Position numbers and translations under genes: made by a program. 64,000 nucleotides of DNA from CAYZGU01 sp964478165. Its GTDB lineage: Bacteria; Poribacteria; WGA-4E; JAJDTR01. The stretch spans positions 1-64,000 of the forward strand of contig CAYZGU010000004.1 of the NCBI GenBank assembly GCA_964478165.1, written 5' to 3'. Shown in pieces: positions 48,054 to 57,574 of the stretch (position 1 is the stretch's first letter; each line of letters starts with the position of its first letter). Below the pieces are notes generated by a model, which made no database searches, had not been told where the DNA came from, and saw only the letters and a program-made list of their open reading frames with translations.

Positions 48054-48911
48054 GTGACAAGCGAGAGAACAGCACAGCCGCTTCGAATCCTTGTTGTTAA
48101 GGCCCATCCACACGATTTTACCCATTGTGCTGGTACTTGTGGTGTTCACTCTAGTACTGGCGATGCGGTTACATTAGTCTGTGTGACAGATGGCATTCTC
48201 ACACACAACGAACGACTTCATGATGAATTGCTCAAACCAGAGGAGGATCGAGATCCAGTTGTAATCAATCAGACGGCACAGGAGTATGCTGAAATTAAAG
48301 CTTCGGAAATTCGTGAGGTGTGTGCTCTTTTCGAAGTGACAGACGTGCGTTTTCTCGGCTTTCCACAGCCATTTCGGTTAGAGAGAACACCTGAAGTTGT
48401 GGAAAAATTGCGGGACATTATCTACGATGTGCGCCCCCACGTGATGATTACGCAAAGTCCGTTCCTCAAGGGACATCACGGAATGGCTCCTACCCACCGC
48501 GATGATCACACTGAAACAGCGATTGCTGTTCATGAGGCAATGGGTCTAGCGGCGACAGCTACCCACTCTGCTAAGGAGAGGCCGCATACTATTGCGGCGA
48601 TCTATTATCCCGGGGTCTATTTTATGGATGATGAGATGGATTTCTATGTCGACATCTCTGGATGGCATGAGCAACGTATACAGGCGGAGATCCTCTTCAG
48701 CAGTCAGGCGCAGACGGAAGCACTCGCGCGCAAGCGAGTGGAAATCGCTGCCGGACACATGGGGTGGGTAAGTGGAACGGAATACGCGGAAGGGTTCGTC
48801 CGCGCGAAGCCAGAGCTATTGCCGCGAATCACGGTCGCGGAATCATCACTGAAACGCGCTGAAGAACCTCGAATCAAACACTTAAAGCGCATGTCAGGTG
48901 AGTTAAAGTAA
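48054..48911 (+). CDS. PIG-L/LmbE family deacetylase
   Basis: The GTG at 48054 follows AAGGAG with seven-base spacing. The 285-residue enzyme belongs to the zinc-dependent LmbE-like family, which removes acetyl groups from N-acetylglucosamine-type sugars (MshB, BshB, PIG-L). The amino-terminal zinc motif reads VKAHPHDFTHCAG, a variant of the usual AHPDD, and the third ligand region is APTHRDDHTETA. TLVCVTDG and VRFLGFPQPFR are typical. It lies between large paralogues 1 and 2, which hints that the cluster handles an N-acetylated sugar. This is inference. Confidence 0.88.
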   Translation: MTSERTAQPLRILVVKAHPHDFTHCAGTCGVHSSTGDAVTLVCVTDGILTHNERLHDELLKPEEDRDPVVINQTAQEYAEIKASEIREVCALFEVTDVRFLGFPQPFRLERTPEVVEKLRDIIYDVRPHVMITQSPFLKGHHGMAPTHRDDHTETAIAVHEAMGLAATATHSAKERPHTIAAIYYPGVYFMDDEMDFYVDISGWHEQRIQAEILFSSQAQTEALARKRVEIAAGHMGWVSGTEYAEGFVRAKPELLPRITVAESSLKRAEEPRIKHLKRMSGELK

Positions 48912-48954
48912 GAGCATCACGAATTGAGGATCGATATTGGAAGGAGTTAAACTA

Positions 48955-50922
48955 ATGGCAGCAGCAAGCAATTCGATGGGGACAATTTCTATGCCCGAAA
49001 TGGTGTCCATCAGAGCGACAGAAACTTCACCACCGCCGGGGTGGGCACTCTTAGAACGCGAGTTGATTGGTGTCATGGAAGAAACTGCTCCACTCATGGT
49101 GAGAAAGTATGCTGAACCAGGCGGTGCGTTCCTTTTTGCGGATGACTTAGATGATCTTTATGAAGCCTGCTACAACTGGGGACTGTTCTACGCAATGGGT
49201 GCTGATGCGAGTCTGCTTGATATGGCGCTAACGGCCTGGAATGCGTCCACCCGCATCAGTGACGAAAATATCCTCCACCGTTCACACCCTCGATTTAAGC
49301 AAAGCGCTCACAGGGAATATTACGGTCTAACAAATCCTGGTGATGCGGAATGGCACCATAAGGGTGAGGGTAATATGGCCTTTTACGACTTTGGCCTTGC
49401 TTGTCCGATAATTTCGGAAAACGTCCGGAGAGCGAAACAGTTTGCGGGCTGGTATATTGGAGAGGATCCCGAAGCTCCCAATTACGATCCACAGTTCAAA
49501 ATCCTCCGTTCTCCAGCGCAAACAGGTCAAGGCCCCTGGCACAGTGCGACGTTGCACCAGACTATGGCCTATCTGCAAGGAGGTCATCCGGGACTGCAGG
49601 TGCCGTGGGTGCCCAAGCCGATGGGAGTGCGGGCAAGCTTGTTTCCTGTGGTGACAGAATTAGAAACCGGTTGGTGGGAAGACCCGGCGCGGGCCGACGA
49701 AATTATTAAGCTGTTCAATGAAATCGTTCTGAACAGTGATTCGTCCAACAATCTCGCTGCCACTGGGCTTGTCACCAATGCCTATCTTTATACCGGAGAT
49801 GAACGGTATAAGAAGTGGGTTCTAGAATATACCGAAGCCTGGATGGACCGGACAAGCAAGAACAACGGAATTTTGCCTGACAACGTTGGACCGACGGGGA
49901 AAATTGGCGAGAATCGCCAAGGAAGTTGGTGGGGCGGCTTGTATGGTTGGAACCACTACCAGGGCATGAACATCATGTTCCACGGTCTCGTCACCGCGGT
50001 CGAATGTGCGGTGTTACTTAGCGGTGACTTGGGCTATCTGGATCTTCTGCGCTCACAGATTAAGCTGCTATTGGACAATGGGATTACACGTGACGACGGC
50101 CAACTTCTTACGCCTGTTCGATACGGACCTCATGGCTGGGAAGATCACCAGCCGATGCGGCTTCTCGAGATTAGCCACCTCTATCATGCGTCAATGTCGG
50201 CCGAAGATTACGAGCTGTTTTCTACGATTCGTGCTGGTGACGTCGAGCGTGATTGGAATCATGTCGAGGATTCGGGTGAAAAGAACACACAGTTGCGTGA
50301 TGGTCATCAGAATATGGCGCGCTTCAATTACTATGACGGACAGAATCCAGGTTGGCCGGAAGAGATCTTGAAATCGGAATATCGCATGGCGATTGCAGCT
50401 TCAGAGCAGATTCGTTCCGAGACGCGCGATCCTGTAACATTGGTTGCAGAGAACGCGCATCCCCCTAATCCGGTTTTCACGAAGGGACTGACGCAGGTAA
50501 TGTTTGGCGCGCCCCAATCCGTTTATAACGGTGGTCTGCTACGCGCAACTGTACGTTATTTCGACCAGGACCGTCTTCGACCGGGAATGCCGCCGGATGT
50601 TGCTGCGTTGGTGGATACGTTGAGGGTTGATGGCGCGGGAATTCAGCTGGTGAATCTGAGTACGACAGAGTCCAGGAACCTGATTGTGCAGGCCGGATCT
50701 TTTGGCGAACACCAGTTCACTGAGGCAAGGTTTCAAGAACTCAGTCAAGAGAGGGACGGATCGCCAGTCGAAAGAGTGATTCAGCTAGATAACAAGTATC
50801 TCTCCGTTCACCTCCCACCGTTGACCAACATCCGAGTGGAAGTTGGTATGCGACGCTTTGTGAATCGACCGAGTTACGCGTTCCCGTGGCACGGTGAGAA
50901 GATTCCCGTGCCGTTTCAATAA
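48955..50922 (+). CDS. Large uncharacterised cluster protein, paralogue 2 of 4
   Basis: The ATG at 48955 (MAAASNSMG) follows GGAAGGAG at normal distance; the TTG at 48937 is part of the leader. 655 residues, no signal peptide. Same organisation as paralogues 3 and 4: PPPGWALLERELIGVMEE, ADDLDDLYEACYNWGLFYA, WHHKGEGNMAFYDFGLACP, YIGEDPEAPNYDPQFKILRS, NLAATGLVTNAYLYTGDERY, NGILPDNVGPTGKIGENRQG, WWGGLYGWNHYQGMNI, YHASMSAEDYEL, FTKGLTQVMFGAPQSVYNGG, FGEHQFTEARF and the end MRRFVNRPSYAFPWHGEKIP. Family not recognised. It lies 43 bp after the deacetylase gene. Confidence 0.8.
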   Translation: MAAASNSMGTISMPEMVSIRATETSPPPGWALLERELIGVMEETAPLMVRKYAEPGGAFLFADDLDDLYEACYNWGLFYAMGADASLLDMALTAWNASTRISDENILHRSHPRFKQSAHREYYGLTNPGDAEWHHKGEGNMAFYDFGLACPIISENVRRAKQFAGWYIGEDPEAPNYDPQFKILRSPAQTGQGPWHSATLHQTMAYLQGGHPGLQVPWVPKPMGVRASLFPVVTELETGWWEDPARADEIIKLFNEIVLNSDSSNNLAATGLVTNAYLYTGDERYKKWVLEYTEAWMDRTSKNNGILPDNVGPTGKIGENRQGSWWGGLYGWNHYQGMNIMFHGLVTAVECAVLLSGDLGYLDLLRSQIKLLLDNGITRDDGQLLTPVRYGPHGWEDHQPMRLLEISHLYHASMSAEDYELFSTIRAGDVERDWNHVEDSGEKNTQLRDGHQNMARFNYYDGQNPGWPEEILKSEYRMAIAASEQIRSETRDPVTLVAENAHPPNPVFTKGLTQVMFGAPQSVYNGGLLRATVRYFDQDRLRPGMPPDVAALVDTLRVDGAGIQLVNLSTTESRNLIVQAGSFGEHQFTEARFQELSQERDGSPVERVIQLDNKYLSVHLPPLTNIRVEVGMRRFVNRPSYAFPWHGEKIPVPFQ

Positions 50923-51448
50923 GCTGTTCAATGGGTGGGATGGCGGTGATAACAGTTTTCACAAGGCAAATGAGCAATTTGTCTGTCATTGGTTGTTTTG
51001 ATTAAGTCGAGAGACTCCTGACATTGACTGGACCTCGATCAATTGGGAATTCAGCAACAAAATGGATGCTTCTTCAGCCTGTATTAGGACGTCGTGTGAA
51101 GTGTGGGTGGGCTGGTTACCTAGATGGGATAGCGGGGTCGGTGTCAAAGGCACCTGGTGTCTAAAGTTGCCGAAGGGAAAATCAGGCCTGAATCCAATCG
51201 ACTGCGAATGGATTGATAGGTCGACGTTTGTAAACGCGACCGGTGGGCTTGCAAAAATGGATGGGTGTAGGGCAACGTTGAATGTCGTCATGCCAATCTC
51301 ACTAGTGCCGAACTGGCTGACGAGGAGATTGTGCGGTGCCAAGTGCCCACGGTTTGAATGACAGAAGTTCTAGATCGGTATGATCTTTGCTATCACAATC
51401 TGATTTCATAAGGCTTTAGCTAAACTTTGACACGAACGGGAGGAAAAA
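50923..51448. other. Gap between large paralogues 2 and 3
   Basis: Overlapping frames on both strands (50986-51342 minus, 51062-51361 plus) have no ribosome binding site or family. The plus frame contains FVNATGGLAKMDGCRATLNV, which might be part of a lost gene. GGGAGG near 51439 serves paralogue 3. Confidence 0.4.
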
Positions 51449-53503
51449 ATGATGACTGAAAGTATTTCGAGTTGCAACGGTCCTGGGACCAGCATGGCAC
51501 GTATCCAGGCAACCAAAGTCTCGGCACCGCCCGCGTGGGCGCTGATGGAGCGTCAGTTAATAAGTCTAATGGAAGAGGCGGCACCACTCGTGGTGAAGAA
51601 GTACACCGAGCCGGGTGGTGCGCTCTATATGGCGGAGGACTTTGACGATCTCTACGAACAGTTCTACAATTGGGGATTGTTCTACGCAATAGGCGGTAAT
51701 CAGACGGTTCGCGATCTTGCGTTACAAGAATGGAATGCGACGACCCGCATCAGTGACGACAGCTTTAACCATCGTCTTCGACACAACAATTTCAGTAAGG
51801 TATTCCGGCCGTCGGCGCATCATGAGTTTTGGAATCTTGAGCAGGCGGCTGAATGGCATCACCTCGGTGAAGGTAACATGGCATTTTACGATTTTGGCGT
51901 GGCTTGTCCAGGTATTTCGGAGAACTTGCGCCGTGCAAGGAGTTTCGCTGCCATGTTCATTGGCGAGGATTCAGAAGCGCCGAATTATGATTCCAAACAC
52001 AAGATTCTTCGGTCTCCTTTCCACTCGAGCCAGGGACCGCTGCTGCATGGAGATGCTGAGATGGCGAATACCATGTTGCTTGCTGGGAGGTACCTGGGTG
52101 GAGAAGTGAATTACTATGGAGTGCGTGCAAGCCTGTATCCGATTGTCGAAGACCTTGAACTGGATTGGTACGAAGACCCGAAACGCAAGAAAGAGATTGT
52201 TGAATTGTTCGAGAAACTGGTCTTGCAGTGCGACACGCCCAACAGCCTTGGCGCCACTGCTCTGGTAACGAATGCTTACCTCTATACTGGGGAAGCAAAG
52301 TACAAAAATTGGGTTCTGGAGTACACCGAGGCCTGGATGGACCGGATGCGCCGTAACAATGGAATCATGCCGGATAATGTCGGTGCTTCCGGCGAGATTG
52401 GCGAGGGACGCAATGGCCTGTGGTGGGGTGGACAGTATGGGTGGAACCACTATCAAGGGTTTAATATCATGTTTCACTCGTTGACCATTGCAGCAGAATG
52501 TGCGTTGTTACTTACTGGCGACTACGGGTATCTCGACTTGCTGCGTTCACAGATTAAGCTCTTATTGGAGAAGTCAATCACCCGTGAAGATGGTCAGTTA
52601 ATTATGCCGACGCGCTATGGGCCAAGTGGTTGGCAATATGACCCGCCCGTCGGCCGATCGAATGATGGCATTCTGCCTATGAGGGGTGTCTATACCGGTC
52701 CGATGCCATGGCGAATGCAAGAGTTAGCTCATCTATATCACGCTTCCATGTCTAGTGAAGATTATGAGCTCATATCGCAGATTAGGCAGGGCGAAGTCGA
52801 GCGTGATTGGAATGAGGTTGGCAATCGGGGTTCTGAGAAGAATGGTGGCGAAACCGAGTTTGCCCGCTTCCAGTACTACGACGGCAAAAATCCCAACTGG
52901 CCAGAGAAGATATTGAGTGCGGAGTACGAATGGGCGCTAGAGGCGTTCGAGCAGCTTCGGACCGATAATCGTAGTCCGGATGAGATTATCTCCTCGAACA
53001 CGCCACCCCCACTGGCGATTCTAACGAAGGCGCTAACACAGGTCACGATGGGCGCGCCACAGTCGGTCTATAATGGTGGGCTTCTACGTGCAACGGTACG
53101 TTACTTTGATACGGAAAACTTACGGCCTGGTTTGCCAAGAGATGTAGCCGCTCTTGTTGACAAATTGGAACCTGAATGTGTCGGTCTTCAGCTTGCAAAT
53201 GTTAGTACCACTGAGTCTCGAAATCTGGTTGTTCAGGCGGGGGCCTTTGGCGAGCACAGCTTTACCGAAATCCGATTCAAACAGAATAGCCAAGAAGGAC
53301 TCGATGAGAGCCCATATCAGTGGATTCGAGGCGGAGGCTCACAAACTGATGATAAAGTGGTGTCGGCAGACGGCAAGTACTTTGCAGTTCAGCTTCCTCC
53401 GTCGACTACCATTCGGCTAGAAGTCGGTGTGCGACGTTTCGAAAATCAGCCAAGTTACGCGTTCCCTTGGGATGGGGAAAAGATTCCCGTGGCGTTTCAA
53501 TAA
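51449..53503 (+). CDS. Large uncharacterised cluster protein, paralogue 3 of 4
   Basis: 684 residues, start at ATG 51449 after GGGAGG; the second ATG three bases later is equally possible. It matches paralogues 2 and 4 along its length: SAPPAWALMERQLISLMEEA, DDLYEQFYNWGLFYAIGG, WHHLGEGNMAFYDFGVACP, FIGEDSEAPNYDSKHKILRS, LGATALVTNAYLYTGEAKY, NNGIMPDNVGASGEIGEGRN, WWGGQYGWNHYQGFNIMFHS. It carries an insertion of about 20 residues around GRSNDGILPMRGVYTGPMP. In the shared PDNVGPTGKIGE motif it has PDNVGASGEIGE, so Pro-Thr and Lys are replaced. If that loop is catalytic, this copy may have a different substrate. Confidence 0.8.
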   Translation: MMTESISSCNGPGTSMARIQATKVSAPPAWALMERQLISLMEEAAPLVVKKYTEPGGALYMAEDFDDLYEQFYNWGLFYAIGGNQTVRDLALQEWNATTRISDDSFNHRLRHNNFSKVFRPSAHHEFWNLEQAAEWHHLGEGNMAFYDFGVACPGISENLRRARSFAAMFIGEDSEAPNYDSKHKILRSPFHSSQGPLLHGDAEMANTMLLAGRYLGGEVNYYGVRASLYPIVEDLELDWYEDPKRKKEIVELFEKLVLQCDTPNSLGATALVTNAYLYTGEAKYKNWVLEYTEAWMDRMRRNNGIMPDNVGASGEIGEGRNGLWWGGQYGWNHYQGFNIMFHSLTIAAECALLLTGDYGYLDLLRSQIKLLLEKSITREDGQLIMPTRYGPSGWQYDPPVGRSNDGILPMRGVYTGPMPWRMQELAHLYHASMSSEDYELISQIRQGEVERDWNEVGNRGSEKNGGETEFARFQYYDGKNPNWPEKILSAEYEWALEAFEQLRTDNRSPDEIISSNTPPPLAILTKALTQVTMGAPQSVYNGGLLRATVRYFDTENLRPGLPRDVAALVDKLEPECVGLQLANVSTTESRNLVVQAGAFGEHSFTEIRFKQNSQEGLDESPYQWIRGGGSQTDDKVVSADGKYFAVQLPPSTTIRLEVGVRRFENQPSYAFPWDGEKIPVAFQ

Positions 53504-53605
53504 TCAATCTACGGTGACGATGAAGAGTATCGTTCGCGTTGAGCCCAACGAAACTGAGTCTGTGTGTTGAACTCAGTACGGAGACAAGATTCTGGGGGGA
53601 AGATA

Positions 53606-55618
53606 GTGGAAGAGTGCACTGCAAGAGACGGCGTCTCGAGTCCGGGAATGGTTGCTATTAAGGCGACCGACATCGTAGCCCCGCCAACATGGGCGCTTTT
53701 GGAGCGTAAATTGATAAGACTCATGGAGGAAGCCGCACCCTTGATGGTGAAGAAATATGCAGAACCGGGAGGGGTCTTATATTTTGTGGATGACTTGGAT
53801 GACCTCTACGAGGTTTGTTACAACTGGGGGCTATTCTATGCGATTGGCGCCAACGACGAATTGCTTAATCTAGCGCTGCGGCAATGGAACGCCACGACCC
53901 GTTCGCGTGACGACCGCTTTATAAACCCCGCGCGTCCGAGGTTTAGAGCTCAGGTTCACAACGAATACTACAATCTACGTCAGCCGGACGATTGGCACCC
54001 CGGGAATCGCCTGTGTTCTGAGTGGCATCACATGGGCGAAGGGAACATGGCATTCTACGATTTTGGCGTGGCGTGCCCGACAGTTTCGGAGAACGTGCGT
54101 CGAGCGCGACGCTTTGCTGCAATGTTTATTGGAGAAGATTCCGAAGCTCAAAATTATGATTCCAAATACAAGATTCTCCGTTCCCCGATGCAGAGTAGTG
54201 AAGGACCATATCTAGAAGCAAATCTGATTCACGTTCAGCAATGGTTTCATGGCTGGCACAAGGGGGCAATTGGGAAAATGCCCAAACCGATGGGTACGAG
54301 GGCGACGCTGTATCCAATTGTTGAAGATCTTCAACTAAATTGGATGGATGATCCTAAGAGGGCAGATGAAATTGTAAGTCTATTTAACAAGGTTGTACTG
54401 AATGGAGATTCTGCTAATAACCTGGCGGCTACCGCTCTTGTTACCAATGCCTACCTCTATACTGGCGACGAAAAGTATAAAAGGTGGGTTTTAGAGTATG
54501 TTGAAGCTTGGATGGATCGGATTGAGCAGAACGGTGGTATTCTTCCTGATAATGTCGGTCCGACCGGAAAAATCGGTGAGAACCGTGAAGGACAATGGTG
54601 GGGCGGTTTGTATGGTTGGAATCACTATCAAGGATTCAACATTATCTTTCACGGACTCACCGTTGCTGCCGAATGTGCCCTACTTCTCACTGGGGATTAT
54701 GGATATCTGAATCTTTTGCGCTCACAGATTAAGGTTCTGTTGGAGAACTCAGTTACCCGTGAAGACGGTCAGCTTCTTGTGCCAACACGGTATGGCCCCA
54801 AAGGCTGGCATGAAGCTGCTCCAATGCCGTTTCGATTTACAGGACCGCAACCGATGCGAATGCAAGAGTTAGCTCATCTATATCATGCATCGATGTCAGC
54901 TGAAGATTATGAACTTATTGTGCAGGTTCGGGATGCCGAGATTGACCGCGATTGGAACGCTGTTCCAAGTGAAGGGGAGAAGAACGGTGGTGCGACAGAA
55001 TTCGCCCGATTTCAGTACTATGACCATCAAAATTCGGATTGGCCTGACAAGATATTGCAGTCTGAGTACCGGATGGCACTGGCTGCATATGAGCACATTC
55101 GCTCGGACGCGCGTGATGTTGCGACATTGATTGCGGAAAATGCGCATCCACATAACCCCATCTTCACCAAAGGTTTGACCCAGTTAACGCTTGGCGCGCC
55201 ACAGTCAGTCTACAATGGTGGTCTTCTTCGAGCAACGGTGCGCTATTTCGACGCAGATCGGAATCGACCAGGTCTTCCACAAGACGTGGCTGCTCTTGTG
55301 GACAAGTTGGGAGAAGATTGCGCGGGAATCCAGCTTGTTAACCTCAGTCGATCCGAATGCCGAAACCTTATAGTCAGCGCAGGTGCCTTTGGGGAACACC
55401 AGTTTACTGGATTACGAATTCAACCTGCGGTCGATCGTAAAGCGAGTGAGAATGCGCACACAAATGAACGGAGGGTTCCGGTGGACGATAGATTTTTCGC
55501 GGTTCAATTGCCTCCGTCGTCGAGCATTCGGGTAGAGGTTGGTATGCGACGTTTCGTGAATCAGCCGAGCTACGATTTTCCGTGGCACGGCAATAGTGTT
55601 TCGGTGGGATTTCAGTGA
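53606..55618 (+). CDS. Large uncharacterised cluster protein, paralogue 4 of 4
   Basis: The GTG at 53606 is chosen because GGGGGGAAG precedes it, giving 670 residues; the frame opens at TTG 53564. It keeps all family blocks: IVAPPTWALLERKLIRLMEE, VDDLDDLYEVCYNWGLFYAI, HNEYYNL, WHHMGEGNMAFYDFGVACP, NNLAATALVTNAYLYTGDEK, NGGILPDNVGPTGKIGENRE, WWGGLYGWNHYQGFNIIFHG, QELAHLYHASMSAEDYEL, FARFQYYDHQNSDWPDKIL, TKGLTQLTLGAPQSVYNGG and MRRFVNQPSYDFPWHG. A short insert WHPGNRLCS precedes the WHHMGEGN block. It is followed 57 to 63 bp later by the first Gfo/Idh/MocA gene, so transcription probably continues. Confidence 0.8.
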   Translation: MEECTARDGVSSPGMVAIKATDIVAPPTWALLERKLIRLMEEAAPLMVKKYAEPGGVLYFVDDLDDLYEVCYNWGLFYAIGANDELLNLALRQWNATTRSRDDRFINPARPRFRAQVHNEYYNLRQPDDWHPGNRLCSEWHHMGEGNMAFYDFGVACPTVSENVRRARRFAAMFIGEDSEAQNYDSKYKILRSPMQSSEGPYLEANLIHVQQWFHGWHKGAIGKMPKPMGTRATLYPIVEDLQLNWMDDPKRADEIVSLFNKVVLNGDSANNLAATALVTNAYLYTGDEKYKRWVLEYVEAWMDRIEQNGGILPDNVGPTGKIGENREGQWWGGLYGWNHYQGFNIIFHGLTVAAECALLLTGDYGYLNLLRSQIKVLLENSVTREDGQLLVPTRYGPKGWHEAAPMPFRFTGPQPMRMQELAHLYHASMSAEDYELIVQVRDAEIDRDWNAVPSEGEKNGGATEFARFQYYDHQNSDWPDKILQSEYRMALAAYEHIRSDARDVATLIAENAHPHNPIFTKGLTQLTLGAPQSVYNGGLLRATVRYFDADRNRPGLPQDVAALVDKLGEDCAGIQLVNLSRSECRNLIVSAGAFGEHQFTGLRIQPAVDRKASENAHTNERRVPVDDRFFAVQLPPSSSIRVEVGMRRFVNQPSYDFPWHGNSVSVGFQ

Positions 55619-55680
55619 CAGTCAGGAAGTAATGCAACTTCACAGAACTATATTTTAACCATAGGAAGGAGTATTTGAGC

Positions 55681-56802
55681 TTGGCAAAATATCGAGTAGG
55701 TATGATTGGCGGTGGGCGTAAAGGTACACAGCATGCCCGCGCCTATGCCCTTAACCCATTAACCGAAGTCGTGGCGATTGCCGACACCGACGCCGAAAAT
55801 TTAGAGCTGTTCTGCGGACGGTTTAACGTGCCAGGCTACAGCGATTATAAGGAAATGCTTCATAAGGAGGAGATAGACATTGCGGCGCCGATCTTGCCGG
55901 TGGGCCCTAATCCCTCGGTAGTAATCGGTTGTGCGGAATCCGGTGTGAAGGCAATTCTGTGTGAGAAACCGCTTTCTGCAACACTAGAGGATGCTGATCG
56001 CATGGTGGAAGCTTGTCGGTCTCGGGGAATCAAGTTCGGAGCTGGGGATATGGATCGGAACTTGCCCGCGTATTGGAAAGCCCGTGAGTTTATTGAATCA
56101 GGCGAAATTGGCGAAGTTCAAAGCATAAGTGTCAGTGGTGGAAGCGGATCCGAGATGTCGGGCGGAGGATGCCAGCGGTTTAGTCTTTTGCGCATGTTTG
56201 CAGGAGATGCTGATGTTGCTTGGGTCATAGGTTGGGTGGCTGACGATCCGGTAAGTGATCACGATCAGGGGGGAGCAGGGTACATTCGTTTTGTTAATGG
56301 TGTAGAGGGATTCATCCATCGTGAACCTGATGCCAGAGGCGCTGGATTTGAGGTGTTGTGTAGTCGTGGCGTCTTTCGCAGCAGCGGTGGGTTTGTGACA
56401 CTTTGGAAGGCAGAGGATGGTGTTGAGCGGCCTACATGGGGGGAGCTAAAGCAGGTAGCGGACGTTCTCCCTGAAGCCGATGTTCTCGGAAGGCGCAGTG
56501 TTGAATACGATGACGATGGTTGGCGCTGGCCGGGAGACCGAAACATGGCTAGTGTGCAGTCAATCGTTGATGCACTTGAAATGGACACTGAACCTAGGAG
56601 CAGTGGGGATAACGGTCGAAAAGTATTGGAGATTGCAATTGCGATACGCGAGTCTCACCGCAGAGGGCATTCACCAGTAAAACTACCCCTTGTCAATCGG
56701 GATCTAAGGCTTTTTGCAAAGAATTGGCGTATGGAGAACAAGAAGCCTCTATTTGGCAGGGAAAAGTACATGTCCCAGGTCGCTGGGCATAAACGAGATT
56801 AA
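55681..56802 (+). CDS. Gfo/Idh/MocA family oxidoreductase 1
   Basis: An NAD(P)-dependent sugar dehydrogenase-like protein of about 373 residues. No ATG fits the amino end. TTG at 55681 lies nine bases from AAGGAG and is preferred to TTG 55675. Motifs are the Rossmann loop VGMIGGGRKGTQHARAYALN, ADTDAENLELF with the acidic dinucleotide-binding residues, the EKP motif in AILCEKPLSATLEDAD, and the substrate-domain segment GDMDRNLPAYWKAREFIESG with GEIGEVQSISVSGGSG. The end (KVLEIAIAIRESHRRGHSPV, KLPL) matches the three copies at 60642, 61784 and 62925. Substrate unknown. Confidence 0.88.
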   Translation: MAKYRVGMIGGGRKGTQHARAYALNPLTEVVAIADTDAENLELFCGRFNVPGYSDYKEMLHKEEIDIAAPILPVGPNPSVVIGCAESGVKAILCEKPLSATLEDADRMVEACRSRGIKFGAGDMDRNLPAYWKAREFIESGEIGEVQSISVSGGSGSEMSGGGCQRFSLLRMFAGDADVAWVIGWVADDPVSDHDQGGAGYIRFVNGVEGFIHREPDARGAGFEVLCSRGVFRSSGGFVTLWKAEDGVERPTWGELKQVADVLPEADVLGRRSVEYDDDGWRWPGDRNMASVQSIVDALEMDTEPRSSGDNGRKVLEIAIAIRESHRRGHSPVKLPLVNRDLRLFAKNWRMENKKPLFGREKYMSQVAGHKRD

Positions 56803-56844
56803 GGGACGTTTTTTACCGCCAATCCTTTGTGATTAGGAGACGTC

Positions 56845-57521
56845 ATGAATCTCATTTGTGTTGGTTGTGAGTATACGGATGAGTCGATGATAGCTGCGGA
56901 GGTTATGGAATGGGCTGAAAATACAGTGAGTGGTACCAGTCATTTCCATGCCCACTTTGCTCTGTCTTCGAGCCAGTTAACAGCTCCAGCCCAGGACTCG
57001 CTGCTCACCCTTGATCCCTAGGCCGTAGAAATGTTGCAGCGATACACGATTGAGTATCATCTCTCAGATGGGTTTTACAGCAATCTCGATCATAACCTAA
57101 TGGGATTCGTCATCGAGGAAGCGGTCTATGCTGCACTTTACTACGCATACGGAGGAAAAGGCAGCGGGGCACCGTGTTGAAGTTCCGAAGCAGCGGACTG
57201 AAATGGTACGACGGCTAGAAGAGAAGATACTTGAGCGAGCACCTGGCACGGTACTTGTACTCTTCAAGGCTGCCCCAGAGGTGTTAGCAAAAAGAATGAA
57301 AGAAAAGTCCCATACCCATCAAATCGTGCGAGAAATAGACATTCACCATGTCCTAAAAGAGGTTTTCCGAGGAATTTGATGCGTCCTTGATACAGAGGCG
57401 AATGGTTCTGGATACGATGTCAGCAACCGTAACGGAAACCTTGGCGGAGTTTGTAAAAAAATACGAGCCCTACCATACGGATGCCGATTTGGTTCGGATA
57501 CACAACTATCAATCAGCCTAG
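56845..57521 (+). pseudogene. Decayed thymidylate-kinase-like (P-loop) gene
   Basis: From ATG 56845, preceded by TTAGGAG, the strand reads MNLICVGCEYTDESMIAAEV to LLTLDP, a TAG at 57019-57021, then AVEMLQRYTIEYHLSDGFYS and HNLMGFVIEEAVYAALYYAY. A frame change near 57165 is followed by MVRRLEEKILERAPGTVLVL, FKAAPEVLAKRMKEKSHTHQ and IDIHHVLKE. Another near 57362 leads to FSEEFDASLIQRRMVLDT and LAEFVKKYEPYHTDADLVR, ending at TAG 57519. The layout (P-loop start, LDHNLMGFVIEE, VLVLFKAAPEV, RMKE) is that of thymidylate-kinase-like P-loop proteins, but the P-loop itself is no longer intact. Three lesions make it inactive. Confidence 0.82.
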
Positions 57522-57574
57522 ATGGAAGTGCGATTCTGTACTAAAGTCGAGCACATGATGGAAAGGAAATGGTT

